Shown: positions 1 through 9,277 of the stretch, one piece after another | Position numbering within the stretch: the first letter of the stretch is position 1 | How the letters are laid out: the number at the start of each line of letters is the position of its first letter | Assembly: GCA_043775015.1 (NCBI GenBank) | Contig: JAYVSV010000056.1 | Location: forward strand, 1-64,000 | Length of the DNA stretch: 64,000 nucleotides | Direction: 5' to 3' | From: CANJXF01 sp043775015 | GTDB taxonomy: Bacteria > Verrucomicrobiota > Verrucomicrobiia > Limisphaerales > CANJXF01 | Position numbers and translations under genes: made by a program | Notes under the pieces: model-generated | Seen by the model: the letters and a program-made list of their open reading frames with translations, nothing else | The model's database searches: none | What the model was told of the DNA's origin: nothing

Positions 1-103
1 TCCTGTCCGCCCGCGCGTCCTTCCGCCCAGAGCGCTTGATATTTTAGCCAAGCCCCGGCGGACAGGAATGTCCGCGCTCCGTTCCTTCACCCACTTTTAG
101 CGC
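1..103. repeat. Partial copy of a dispersed MITE-like palindrome (copy A)
   Basis: This stretch matches positions 39966-40062 almost base for base, with one substitution and one single-base indel visible. It is the loop and right arm of the palindrome described at 39929-40071. The left arm lies outside the window. Copy A lacks the last bases of the right terminus (ATCACACCC) seen in copy B, so its right end is either eroded or the true core boundary. Confidence 0.9.
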
Positions 104-136
104 TGATCGGCCTGGTTTCGCGCGATTTAATTGCGG

Positions 137-1735
137 TTATTTTTTCCCCTTGATCAAGCCCCACACGAGGATGAACTCATGGCGAACGTCGGTGGCCGAT
201 ATGTTCAGGACGCGAGCAATGACCAAAAATGCAGCGGAATAGATGATCAGGACGAGGGTGACATTGCGGAGCGAATCGAACGGGATGAAAGACTTCACGC
301 CGAAACCAAACGCAACGGCCGCCACCGCGAGTAGCCAAGGTTTAAATGAAAACTTCCACCAGGACATTTTGAGTTCGCCGAAGGTGAAACGGCCCAGACC
401 TAGAACAAGGCAGGATTGCGCAAAAACCGTGGCCACCGCAATGCCGAGAATCGAGCCAAGTTTCATGGCAGCGTAAGACAATCCAAGATTAAGTAGTGCG
501 GACAAAATAATAGCGATACCGCCGATGCGAATCCCCTTGTCGCTGCACCGGGCCGCCAGATCAAGCCCGACATATCCAGCCGCGCTCACACTTAATTGTG
601 CCGCAAAGGCCACCTGCCAAAGAATCGGAACTTGAAGGGCCGGCCCCAACCAAATACGCATGAAAATATCGTTCACCGCCAAATAGACTAAAGCTCCGGT
701 ACAGCCCAGAAAGGTTTGAAATTTATTCAGACGTTCTATTTCGCGAACCGATCGTTCGCGCACCGCAGCATCGGGTGAAGCCATCCATTGGGTGATCTTG
801 GGCATGCTGACCAAACTCGCACTCACGACCACGAAAAGCGCCAATTCGCAGAGCTTGTAGTTATTGAGGTAAGGAGGAACACGTTCTGCACCAAATCCAG
901 CGGTGATCAGGAGCCTGTCCGTCGTCGTGTAAATCTGCGCCGCGACAAAGTAGAAATAGAGCCAGAAGGTTTTTCCAAACAGCGAGCGGATGTTTTTCCA
1001 ATCGAATACCAGCGGAAAAAAATGAGCCAGGGTCGGATGGGAAAAACGGATGTAAACCCAACCCAGAAGCAACCCCGAAAAACTGGCAAGCAGGTAAGGA
1101 AGATACTGCGCCCAAAGCGGAAAACCTTCGCGAGCCAAGAGCCAATGGCCAAGAAAGCTAAACTGGATCAGAAGGAACGTTGGCACCAGGGACAACGTCA
1201 AGTTGCCACACCCGTAATTAAGGTTTGCAATGTAACTGTTAAAAATAAGAAGCCCCGCAGAGACAGCTCCTAAAGCGAATAGAAGTTTAAACGATCCGGA
1301 ACCAGGCACGGGTGCAAAGCTCAATAATTCGGGAAGCCATGGGGAAAGGATCAGGAAGGCGAACATCACCAATAACCCCAGGACAAAAAAAAGCGCCCGG
1401 ACGGAAGCTAGAAACGAGCGAAGCTGCGATTCATCGCCCCCACCTAAAAGACGGCTGGTTTGGATATTAACCACACCTCCTATTCCTAAATCGCCCAGTC
1501 CGCCCAACGATACCACGGATTGAAAATTCGAAAACAGACCAGTTAACTTTAGTCCCATACTGCCCAGGAGAAGAGGCGTCCAAATCAACGAGCAAAGCGA
1601 AAGGAGAACCCGACAGAAAATCTGCAAAACAAAACCCAGTCTGGTCGAACTTCGTCGCTCGTTCAGCCAGGTTGAAATCCGGTTTCGAACCGGCGTTTCG
1701 GCGGGGCTTGGAACAGTGTTCAACATTGGAATCAA
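137..1735 (-). CDS. Polysaccharide flippase (Wzx/MATE-like, oligosaccharide translocase)
   Basis: The 532-residue protein is almost entirely hydrophobic, with about twelve predicted membrane segments after a polar N-terminal stretch of about 30 residues. That layout and length fit the polysaccharide transport/flippase superfamily, which moves lipid-linked sugar units across the inner membrane. I see no single diagnostic motif, so family assignment rests on topology, length and context. It is the last gene of a minus-strand group with a secreted protein (10 bp upstream) and a GT39-like transferase, next to sugar-nucleotide genes, which supports an O-antigen or exopolysaccharide role. An internal ATG three codons in is an alternative start. 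Confidence 0.75.
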   Translation of the reverse strand: MIPMLNTVPSPAETPVRNRISTWLNERRSSTRLGFVLQIFCRVLLSLCSLIWTPLLLGSMGLKLTGLFSNFQSVVSLGGLGDLGIGGVVNIQTSRLLGGGDESQLRSFLASVRALFFVLGLLVMFAFLILSPWLPELLSFAPVPGSGSFKLLFALGAVSAGLLIFNSYIANLNYGCGNLTLSLVPTFLLIQFSFLGHWLLAREGFPLWAQYLPYLLASFSGLLLGWVYIRFSHPTLAHFFPLVFDWKNIRSLFGKTFWLYFYFVAAQIYTTTDRLLITAGFGAERVPPYLNNYKLCELALFVVVSASLVSMPKITQWMASPDAAVRERSVREIERLNKFQTFLGCTGALVYLAVNDIFMRIWLGPALQVPILWQVAFAAQLSVSAAGYVGLDLAARCSDKGIRIGGIAIILSALLNLGLSYAAMKLGSILGIAVATVFAQSCLVLGLGRFTFGELKMSWWKFSFKPWLLAVAAVAFGFGVKSFIPFDSLRNVTLVLIIYSAAFLVIARVLNISATDVRHEFILVWGLIKGKK

Positions 1736-1745
1736 TTTTTAAAGG

Positions 1746-3098
1746 CTACGGCTTGGGATCGGAAAATAGGGCGCTAACCACCGCGTTCCCCCCACTAATT
1801 ACTTTGATTCTGAACGTGACATGTCCAACAGCAGACCAAATTAAATATTTTCCGTTCGAATAGTTCGAAATTTTTTGCATATCCAAAACATGACCCGCCT
1901 CATCCAAGACTTGAATTTCGGTCACTCTCTCATGTTGGTCCCAGTCTAAAAAGTAGAGCGCGATTCGATGTTGATATCCGTCAGCCAGAGATAAATCGAG
2001 ATGGGACTCGTTTCCGCTATACCAGGCGGACGCAATCCGCTTCGGCGAATTAGCCCGGAGCAATGATCGTTCATCCGTAGCAGGAATTTCCCAGGTAATA
2101 CTTTTGCAACGAATCGGCGTGAGTTGCACGCCGGGCGGCAAATTGGTGCTGTCATTGGCTATGGCATATCCTTCTCCACCATATTTCCCTTTCCAACTCC
2201 CCTTCGTGGCCTCATCCAAGCCAATAAAGGTGACCTTCGCCTTCGGCAGGACTATTTCACAGATTTCTGGTTCAGTAAAAAACTCCGCACCGGTTTCGTC
2301 CGTAATTTTGGCGGTTAGTGAATGGGGGCCAGCCAATGCATTCGTCCAATTTAAAGTGTGGGGCGGTTCATTCGCCTCACCGATTTTGTCTGTCTCCGTA
2401 AAGAACTCGACGGTTTTCGGGAGCTTTCCAAAACTCGTGACCTTCGCTCTGAGTGAAAAAGTTTTCGGTAAAATCATTCCGGTTTTTCCCAGTGGCCCAG
2501 CCATTTGCGCGGTCACGATTTGGACGTCGCTGAAAGCCGCGTCGCCTCCAGCCACAACAAGCCCTGCAAAAATTTGATCAGGCACTTCTAACGTGTCCGC
2601 ACTAATCTGAATCCAATTCGTGCCATCGAGAGAATAGTAGCCGCTAAAAGCATTCCCTTCACGAACCACTCGCAACCACTCGCCGAGAACATTGGTTTTG
2701 ATCGTGTTCGCAGGAACTCCCTTATTGTCGGTCAGGCGTTCAAAAACAATATTGCTTCCCATCAAAAACATTCCCGCGCGCCGGGAAGCACCCAACCCAT
2801 TTAAATTCGTGCTCTGACTCAAAACTAAACCAGCCTTCAAAGGGGATTTTGAGTTCCGCTCAATTCGGGCGCTGATTTGTCCATTGCCAACGAAGGGTTG
2901 AAAAGCGAAAAACTTTTCGTCCTTTTTCGCCGCGCCACTGAGGAAGAAAACTTTGTTGGAAACCGTCAACCGACCTGCCTCGCCATTGTTGGAGGCGGTC
3001 TGGAACTGGGCGAATACCCCTTGCGCAAAGACATGCAGAGCACAAAAAATCATGGCCAACTTCATTACGTGCGTTGATCGGATTTTTAAAAATTTCAC
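1746..3098 (-). CDS. Secreted protein with DUF1349-like, Ig-like and NPCBM-like regions
   Basis: 450 residues. The N-terminus has a basic start and a hydrophobic segment ending in FAQGVFAQ, a likely signal peptide cut near residue 30. Residues about 40-200 resemble the beta-sandwich domain seen in DUF1349-type proteins (YYSLDGTNWIQISADT). Residues about 210-285 look like a bacterial Ig-like repeat (PHTLNWTNALAGPHSLTAKI). The C-terminal third resembles an NPCBM or carbohydrate-binding sandwich (WYSGNESHLDLSLADGYQHR). No catalytic signature is visible. It lies between flippase and transferase genes in the same direction, so a surface or exopolysaccharide-associated role is possible, but that is inference. 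Confidence 0.7.
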   Translation of the reverse strand: MKFLKIRSTHVMKLAMIFCALHVFAQGVFAQFQTASNNGEAGRLTVSNKVFFLSGAAKKDEKFFAFQPFVGNGQISARIERNSKSPLKAGLVLSQSTNLNGLGASRRAGMFLMGSNIVFERLTDNKGVPANTIKTNVLGEWLRVVREGNAFSGYYSLDGTNWIQISADTLEVPDQIFAGLVVAGGDAAFSDVQIVTAQMAGPLGKTGMILPKTFSLRAKVTSFGKLPKTVEFFTETDKIGEANEPPHTLNWTNALAGPHSLTAKITDETGAEFFTEPEICEIVLPKAKVTFIGLDEATKGSWKGKYGGEGYAIANDSTNLPPGVQLTPIRCKSITWEIPATDERSLLRANSPKRIASAWYSGNESHLDLSLADGYQHRIALYFLDWDQHERVTEIQVLDEAGHVLDMQKISNYSNGKYLIWSAVGHVTFRIKVISGGNAVVSALFSDPKP

Positions 3099-3331
3099 AG
3101 ATTCATTTGCGGCAACTTAGTCACTTGAACCATTTTTGCTTTTTGCGCGACTGATTTCCAATTTAATTTCCGGCCATGCCATCTTTTGGCCTTGGTGTCT
3201 GGCACCTTCTAGGAAAGTGCCGTCGGAAAGGCGCTCCATGAAAATGGGAACCTGCTGCCGTCTTCATCCGGAGGAATAGCACGATCGAGAAAATTGCGAA
3301 ACCCAATTCCAAAACGGAACGAATTCACAAA
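3099..3331. other. Intergenic stretch carrying a decayed copy of the yajQ 5' region
   Basis: No gene is visible. Around 3134-3185 the sequence resembles the 5' flank and first codons of yajQ at 8720-8775. They share GATTTCCAATTTAATTTCC, a following CCATGCC, and a TTTTGC-rich lead. After the ATG-like codon the similarity fades. It could be a fragment of a duplicated 5' region or a short dispersed repeat. Confidence 0.4.
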
Positions 3332-4936
3332 TTATTTGCGTTGGCGGTAAATCTCAACTTCCCACGTCGATTTGCGATGATAGATCGTCTTGCCAAATAA
3401 GTTCGTTTTCGAATCAATAGTGGGAACAAAAACCGGTTCAAATTGGGTGGCATTCCACCCTTTTGGGAAGGAAGGTGGAGTTCCAGTTTCTACCGGATGT
3501 AAGATAAACAAGTCCACCTTTGCAATTTCCGCAGGACGGGCGAGATAGGCGATATCGACGACCACGAATCCCGCTTGCTTGAAGAAAAAGTAAGTTGATG
3601 GATATGTCGCTACCACCAGAGGGACTTGGTTCTTCGTGGTCGGGATGTTTTTAATGATTTGCCTGATTTCATTGTAAGCAGGCTGCGATTTATAGGCGAT
3701 AAAGAACTCCCGAACCATGTAGGGAAATGCGACCAACACCATCATGCCAAAAGTTCCTGCCAAGATCCATCCATTGTGTTCTTTATTCTGAGCTTGGTTC
3801 GTTCTCAGAAATCTTGTCCACAAAACCAGCATTATCGTAGCCGTCCACGACATATAGACCGGCTGATAGGGAAAAAAAAGCAGCGGAAATGTTCCGACGG
3901 AAAGAAGCGCCAAAGCCTGCCAAAGAACACGCCCAAATGAGCGATGCGTTCGGATAAAAAAAAGAGACGTGGTTGTGACAAAAATAGCGACCACTAAATA
4001 AGCGAGTATCCATTTGTAGCGAATGCTGTCGTAACGAGTAAAAGCGCTGAAAAAATGGTTGAAATCGCCGGACAACAGACTGGAAAAATAACCTACTCCA
4101 GCTTGGCCCTGGGTGGATTTCCCGGAAACGTTTGCAGCAAATCGCGTGATCGCATTTGGGTCGTTCATCCAAAAGATAAGAAAAAAGATGACCACCGGTA
4201 TTGCCAATCCCAGCACCGCAGCAGTCACCATCTTCAAAAACCGCGCCCCACGGAAGTCTCTCAAGGAAAAGCCATTTTCCCCGGCGAGTAAGAGCCACGC
4301 CAAAACAATGCAAGTGGTCACAAAAGCGTAAGGAGAGATGAGAAAATTGATGCCCGCAATGAGCGAGGTTAGAAAAATGTTAGCGGTCGTCAACTTTCGC
4401 CTGAGCATCGATAAACTTGCCAGCATGACTGCAAATCCAAGGGTGTCCGGCCTTTCTCTTTGCGTCCAAAAAGGTCCAATGGGCAGGATCAAGAGAAGTA
4501 GGGCCATTAAGGCCATTGATGAGGCTAGCGTGCGCTTGTCGCCGAATCGGGGAGTTACAAAAAACCAAAAAATAAGACTTGCCGATGCCGTCCAAAAAAA
4601 GTCGAACATCTCATCTGATTTTGGACCGGCCCCAAACACAGAGACATACAATCCATAAAGAACAGGGAAGAGCGGGGGATAATTTGAATGAAATTGCGGC
4701 GTGATCGTTGGATTTGTCGGACTAATACGTTCCACGAGTCCGAGGCCATGCGCCAAATTAATTCCTGGATCTTTAAAACAAATCAGGTCTCCGCTTGGAA
4801 TTCGTGGGGGGCTGAAAAGAAGAAAAACAAACCAAGCGGCCACGCCAATGAGACCCACGATGGCTCCCAATCTCCATAGGTCAATGGGGGCATCTTCTGT
4901 TGAATGGGTTGATACAGTTTGCATTGCGCGAAACAT
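3332..4936 (-). CDS. GT39-like integral membrane glycosyltransferase
   Basis: 534 residues with roughly ten membrane segments. An early periplasmic loop contains DPGINLAHGLGLVERISP, reminiscent of the first loop of dolichyl-phosphate-mannose/ArnT-type (GT-C) transferases, where acidic residues bind donor and metal. The C-terminal approximately 100 residues are soluble. Such enzymes transfer a sugar from a polyprenyl-phosphate donor to an acceptor on the outer face of the membrane. The GT2 enzyme at 7175-7945 resembles the enzymes that make such donors, so the two may cooperate. An ATG at 4924 is a second possible start. Confidence 0.65.
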   Translation of the reverse strand: MFRAMQTVSTHSTEDAPIDLWRLGAIVGLIGVAAWFVFLLFSPPRIPSGDLICFKDPGINLAHGLGLVERISPTNPTITPQFHSNYPPLFPVLYGLYVSVFGAGPKSDEMFDFFWTASASLIFWFFVTPRFGDKRTLASSMALMALLLLILPIGPFWTQRERPDTLGFAVMLASLSMLRRKLTTANIFLTSLIAGINFLISPYAFVTTCIVLAWLLLAGENGFSLRDFRGARFLKMVTAAVLGLAIPVVIFFLIFWMNDPNAITRFAANVSGKSTQGQAGVGYFSSLLSGDFNHFFSAFTRYDSIRYKWILAYLVVAIFVTTTSLFFIRTHRSFGRVLWQALALLSVGTFPLLFFPYQPVYMSWTATIMLVLWTRFLRTNQAQNKEHNGWILAGTFGMMVLVAFPYMVREFFIAYKSQPAYNEIRQIIKNIPTTKNQVPLVVATYPSTYFFFKQAGFVVVDIAYLARPAEIAKVDLFILHPVETGTPPSFPKGWNATQFEPVFVPTIDSKTNLFGKTIYHRKSTWEVEIYRQRK

Positions 4937-5051
4937 CGTCGTGTTGCAAATTGGTCTGTCAACTTAAAATCATCTGCGGCGAACAACTTGCCTGTTATGT
5001 TCCAGACTTGAGTTGGCGTTCCTTTAAGCAATAAGCTCACTCCACAAATTC

Positions 5052-6104
5052 ATGTCTGTCGCTCTTATCACCGGCTCCGCCGGACTCATCGGCTCCGAGA
5101 CCGCCAAGTGGTTTCATATTCAAGGCTTCGACGTTGTCGGCATCGACAACGATCTGCGAGCGTGGTTTTTTGGCGAGAAAGCTTCCACTGTTCACACCCG
5201 CCGGCAATTGGAATCTTCGCTCACACGTTACCAACATCACGCCATCGACATCCGTGATGCGGACGCACTGCGCGAAGTGTTCAAACGAAATGGCAAAGCG
5301 ATCGAAATCGTTGTCCACACGGCGGCGCAGCCTTCTCATGATTGGGCGGCACGCGATCCGGTCGCCGACTTCAGCGTGAATGCGAATGGGACGTTGAATT
5401 TGCTCGAATGCACACGCCAATATTGCCCTGACGCGGTTTTTATTTTCACCAGCACGAACAAAGTCTATGGCGACACTCCCAATCGCTTGCCGCTGGTCGA
5501 ATTGGAAACACGTTGGGAAATCGAAAAGAGCCATCCGTTTTTCATCGGGATTGATGAAACGATGTCGATCGATCAGACAAAACACTCATTGTTCGGCGCT
5601 AGTAAATTGGCGGCGGATGTTCTGGTGCAGGAATACGGGCGTTATTTTGGAATGAAAACAACCTGTTTTCGCGGCGGTTGCCTGACTGGCCCGGCGCACG
5701 CCGGAACGGAGCTGCACGGCTTTTTGGCGTATCTGATGAAATGTACGGTGGAAGGCACCCCATATCGGGTATTCGGCTATAAGGGAAAACAAGTTCGCGA
5801 CAATATTCATAGCCATGATCTTGTAGCCGCATTTTGGGAAATTTTTCGCGCGCCTCGCAGCGCCGAGGTTTATAACATCGGGGGCAGCCGCCATTCAAAT
5901 TGTTCAATGCGGGAAGCGATTCGGCTCTGTGAGGAATTGAGCGGGCGCACATTGCCGTGGACATACGAAGAAGACAATCGCATTGGTGATCACATCTGGT
6001 ATGTCAGTGACGTGCGCCGCTTTCAATCGCATTATCCCGATTGGAAATATCGATATGGTTTGCGAGAGATTTTGAATGAAATTCATACGGCGTGTGTTGG
6101 CTGA
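5052..6104 (+). CDS. NAD-dependent epimerase, CDP-paratose 2-epimerase-like (extended SDR)
   Basis: 350 residues. The N-terminal Rossmann motif is GSAGLIGS and the substrate region has FRGGCLTGP and a C-terminal NIGGSRHSN. This pattern is that of the CDP-paratose/tyvelose 2-epimerase branch of extended SDRs, which interconvert NDP-sugars for surface polysaccharides. The usual YxxxK catalytic pair reads FGASK here, so Phe stands where the Tyr is expected. It is first in a plus-strand operon with a second SDR 6 bp downstream. The 115-bp gap upstream separates it from the divergent transferase gene and should hold both promoters. Confidence 0.8.
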   Translation: MSVALITGSAGLIGSETAKWFHIQGFDVVGIDNDLRAWFFGEKASTVHTRRQLESSLTRYQHHAIDIRDADALREVFKRNGKAIEIVVHTAAQPSHDWAARDPVADFSVNANGTLNLLECTRQYCPDAVFIFTSTNKVYGDTPNRLPLVELETRWEIEKSHPFFIGIDETMSIDQTKHSLFGASKLAADVLVQEYGRYFGMKTTCFRGGCLTGPAHAGTELHGFLAYLMKCTVEGTPYRVFGYKGKQVRDNIHSHDLVAAFWEIFRAPRSAEVYNIGGSRHSNCSMREAIRLCEELSGRTLPWTYEEDNRIGDHIWYVSDVRRFQSHYPDWKYRYGLREILNEIHTACVG

Positions 6105-6110
6105 TTTAAT

Positions 6111-7178
6111 GTGAAGATTTTAATCACAGGCATCTGCGGATTTGCGGGCAGCAGTTTGGCGCTGCGATTGCGCGAAATAAGATCGGGCCTCGAAATTTTT
6201 GGCGTGGATAACTTTATTCGTGCGGGCAGTGAGTTGAATCGCCGCAAACTAACCGAAGCCGGCGTCCGCGTCTGGCATGCCGATGTGCGCCTGAACGAGG
6301 ATTTGGCCGCTTTGCCTGCAGCGGATTGGGTCATCGACGCCGCAGCGCAGCCAAGTGTTTTGGCCGGAACGAGTGGCAGCGGCACGAATAGCTGTCAACT
6401 CATGCAACATAATCTGGTGGGCACCATCAATATTCTCGAATATTGCCGGTTGCATGGAGCGGGATTCATTTTGTTGAGCACGAGTCGCGTTTATTCAATT
6501 CCGCCGCTGGCGGGACTGAAAATGGAAATTAGCGAAAATGCTTTTCGGCCGGCGCGTGAGCAACCATGGCCGGATGGCGTGAGCGAAACAGGCGTTTCGG
6601 AAAAATTTTCCACCGCTCCGCCTGTGTCACTCTATGGCGCAACGAAAGTTTGTTCCGAAGCGCTGGCGCTAGAATATGGACTCACTTTTGATTTTCCAGT
6701 TTGGATCAATCGCCTCGGCGTTTTGGCGGGCGCGGGACAATTTGGGCGGGCCGACCAGGGCATTTTTTCTTACTGGATTCACTCGTGCGCCGTGAAACGC
6801 CCGCTTAAATTTATTGGCTTCGGTGGAGAAGGATTTCAGGTTCGCGATTGTTTGCATCCGCGCGATCTGGGCGAAGTATTGACGCGGCAAATCGAATCTC
6901 CAATTGCCACAAGCGGCGTGATTACTAATTTCGCCGGCGGCAGGGCAAACAGCATGTCTTTGCGGGAACTGCACAACTGGTGCGAAGCCCGTTATGGCGC
7001 TCACCCCGTGCAAAAAGAGACCATCAATCGCCCGTTTGATTTGCCATGGATGATTCTGGATTCTTCACTGGCTGAGAAACGTTTCGGTTGGAAACCCTCC
7101 ACACCGCTCCCGGCAATTCTCGACGAGATCGCGCGGCACGCTGAACAAAATCCCGGTTGGCTGGCCTATACTGCATGA
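6111..7178 (+). CDS. NAD-dependent epimerase/dehydratase (extended SDR), second in sugar operon
   Basis: 355 residues, starting at a GTG (an overlapping ATG at 6109 is out of frame). The Rossmann motif GICGFAGSSLA and the catalytic pair in YGATK are both present, unlike the neighbouring SDR, which has Phe for Tyr. It belongs to the NDP-sugar epimerase/dehydratase group acting on nucleotide sugars in the cytosol, but exact substrate cannot be read from sequence. It ends in a 4-bp ATGA overlap with the next gene, so translation is likely coupled. Confidence 0.75.
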   Translation: MKILITGICGFAGSSLALRLREIRSGLEIFGVDNFIRAGSELNRRKLTEAGVRVWHADVRLNEDLAALPAADWVIDAAAQPSVLAGTSGSGTNSCQLMQHNLVGTINILEYCRLHGAGFILLSTSRVYSIPPLAGLKMEISENAFRPAREQPWPDGVSETGVSEKFSTAPPVSLYGATKVCSEALALEYGLTFDFPVWINRLGVLAGAGQFGRADQGIFSYWIHSCAVKRPLKFIGFGGEGFQVRDCLHPRDLGEVLTRQIESPIATSGVITNFAGGRANSMSLRELHNWCEARYGAHPVQKETINRPFDLPWMILDSSLAEKRFGWKPSTPLPAILDEIARHAEQNPGWLAYTA

Positions 7179-7945
7179 GCACGCCACCTTCTTCTGTAAA
7201 AAATGATCTGCGGTTATTGTCCATCGTTGTGCCGGCGCGGGACGAAGAAGAATCTCTAGGCCCCATGATTCGACACTTGAACCTGGAATTGAAATTGCAA
7301 GGCGTGCCTCATGAGATTGTGGTGGTGGATGATGGAAGCACGGATAAAACATGGCAGGTGTTGACTGAGTTGAAACGCGAAATACCCGAATTGCAACCTC
7401 TGCAAAATGTCGGTGAACATGGATTTGGCCGCGCCGTTATTTATGGACTGGATCGAATGAAAGGGGATGCCGTCGCCATCATGATGGCGGATGAATCGGA
7501 CGATTCCCGTGACACGGTGCGTTATTGGCGGTTGCTTCAGGACGGATACGATTGCGTTTTCGGCAGCCGTTTTATCAAAGGGGGCGGAGTCATTGATTAT
7601 CCGAGGATAAAACTAGCGGTAAATCGGTTCGCGAATTTTTTTATCCGCATCATCTTTGGCATTAAGATCAACGACACAACGAACGCTTTTAAGGCCTATC
7701 GCCGCACGGTCATTGATGGTTGCCGTCCGTTGATTTCGCCACACTTCAATTTAACGGTTGAACTACCTCTTAAAGCGATAGTCCGCGGTTACAGTTGGAC
7801 GGTCATACCCATCACGTGGCGCAATCGCCGTAGTGGTCAAGCCAAACTAAAAATCAAGGAAATGGGCAGCCGCTATTTATTTATTTGCCTGTATGTCTGG
7901 CTGGAAAAATATTTTAGCCAGGGCGATTATCGAAAACGCCCATGA
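7175..7945 (+). CDS. Family 2 glycosyltransferase, polyprenyl-phosphate mannose synthase-like
   Basis: 256 residues. I chose the ATG at 7175, which overlaps the previous stop by four bases, over a TTG 18 bp upstream. The GT-A fold signatures are clear: SIVVPARDEEESL at the start, VVVDDGSTDKTW, and an acidic metal-binding patch MMADESDD. The family builds polyprenyl-phosphate sugars or elongates glycans. There is no long C-terminal membrane domain, as in the soluble DPM1 type. Its product could feed the GT39-like enzyme encoded at 3332-4936. Its stop overlaps the methyltransferase start (ATGA). Confidence 0.8.
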   Translation: MSTPPSSVKNDLRLLSIVVPARDEEESLGPMIRHLNLELKLQGVPHEIVVVDDGSTDKTWQVLTELKREIPELQPLQNVGEHGFGRAVIYGLDRMKGDAVAIMMADESDDSRDTVRYWRLLQDGYDCVFGSRFIKGGGVIDYPRIKLAVNRFANFFIRIIFGIKINDTTNAFKAYRRTVIDGCRPLISPHFNLTVELPLKAIVRGYSWTVIPITWRNRRSGQAKLKIKEMGSRYLFICLYVWLEKYFSQGDYRKRP

Positions 7946-8607
7946 GTGCGAATGCCCCAACTGATCTTCAGCGCATCTATGAAGCCCGCTTCAAAAAGAA
8001 TCTGGATTATCGAAGCGCGGTGTGGCGGATTTTAATTGACGATTTTTTCCAAAAATGGGTGCAGCCAACGGATTCAGTCCTTGATTTGGGCTGCGGCTAT
8101 GGCGAATTCATCAATCAAATTCAATGTGGAGAAAAGTTTGCGATGGATCTAAATCCGGATTTACCCCGGCGGATTTCTTCTGACGTAAAACCTATTCTAC
8201 AGGATTGCTCGGCACCCTGGTCTTTACCCGGAAATCGGCTCGACGTAATTTTCACCAGCAATTTTTTTGAACATTTGCCGGATAAAGCTGCGCTCGGACG
8301 CACGCTTGACGAAGCTCATCGATGTCTTAAACCCGGCGGACGTTTGATCGCGATGGGACCAAATATCAAATTTGTCCCTGGAAAATATTGGGATTTTTGG
8401 GATCACTACTTGCCGCTTACCGAAGCCTCTTTGCAAGAAGCACTCCTTAATCGTGAATATGAAGTTGAGCAATGCGTAGATCGTTTTCTACCTTACACGA
8501 TGGCGAACAATTCAAAATACCCACTAAGCTTTTTACGGGTTTATTTACGCTGCGCCCCGGCGTGGCGATTTTTCGGAAAGCAGTTTTTGTTGGTGGCCAA
8601 AAAATAG
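7942..8607 (+). CDS. Class I SAM-dependent methyltransferase
   Basis: 221 residues. Motif I reads VLDLGCGYGEF and a post-motif acidic/hydrophobic pattern follows, with SNFFEHLPD matching the methyltransferase type-11 family. Substrate is unknown; in this operon a sugar or lipid-linked sugar is likely. It is last in the four-gene plus-strand operon and overlaps the GT2 gene by four bases. Confidence 0.8.
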   Translation: MSANAPTDLQRIYEARFKKNLDYRSAVWRILIDDFFQKWVQPTDSVLDLGCGYGEFINQIQCGEKFAMDLNPDLPRRISSDVKPILQDCSAPWSLPGNRLDVIFTSNFFEHLPDKAALGRTLDEAHRCLKPGGRLIAMGPNIKFVPGKYWDFWDHYLPLTEASLQEALLNREYEVEQCVDRFLPYTMANNSKYPLSFLRVYLRCAPAWRFFGKQFLLVAKK

Positions 8608-8762
8608 ACTGTGTTTGATTGCCGATGGCGATCACTTTCCAGAAAATATGCCGAATCGACCGCGCCTGAAAAAGAGCCACGCAAGCTCATCTCGAAATTG
8701 TTGGATTTTCAAAAGCTCACTTTTGCCTTTTGCTCGGCGGATTTCCAATTTAATTTCCTCCC

Positions 8763-9248
8763 ATGCCTTCATTTGACATTGTTTCGGAAGTCAGCTCCAT
8801 GGAAATCGAGAACGCGGTCAACCAAGCCAAGAAGGAATTGGCCACGCGCTTTGATTTCAAGGGGAGCAAAGCGGAAATCGTTCTCGATAAGAACGAGATC
8901 AAGCTCGCGGCGGATGATGAATTCAAGATGCGCGCGCTGCATGAAATCGTGATCGGCAAACTATCGAAACGCCAGATCAGCATGAAGAACATCGACAAGG
9001 GCGAGCCGGAAATTTCGCCCCTCGGCCACACCCGCCAGGTCATCAAAATCAAGCAGGGACTCGAAACTCCCGTCGCGAAAGAGGTCACGACTTTCATCCG
9101 CGAAACAAAATTGAAAGTGACGACGCAGATTCAAGACCAACAAGTGCGGGTGACGGGGAAGAGCCGGGACGATTTACAATCGGTGATCGGCGCCGTGCAG
9201 GCAAAGGAATTCACGGTGTCGTTGAGTTTTAAAAATTTCCGGGACTGA
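8763..9248 (+). CDS. yajQ: YajQ family nucleotide-binding protein
   Basis: 161 residues, the usual length. The start MPSFDIVSEVSSMEIENAVN and the end TVSLSFKNFRD are characteristic of the YajQ/UPF0234 (DUF520) family. Members bind cyclic di-GMP or other nucleotides, and some act as effectors of virulence or biofilm genes; the function in this organism is unknown. It stands alone between the sugar operon and the convergent rfb operon. A 155-bp gap upstream contains a stretch shared with 3134-3185. Confidence 0.92.
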   Translation: MPSFDIVSEVSSMEIENAVNQAKKELATRFDFKGSKAEIVLDKNEIKLAADDEFKMRALHEIVIGKLSKRQISMKNIDKGEPEISPLGHTRQVIKIKQGLETPVAKEVTTFIRETKLKVTTQIQDQQVRVTGKSRDDLQSVIGAVQAKEFTVSLSFKNFRD

Positions 9249-9277
9249 TTTTGTGGCCGCGTCTCGTGAGTGCGCGG

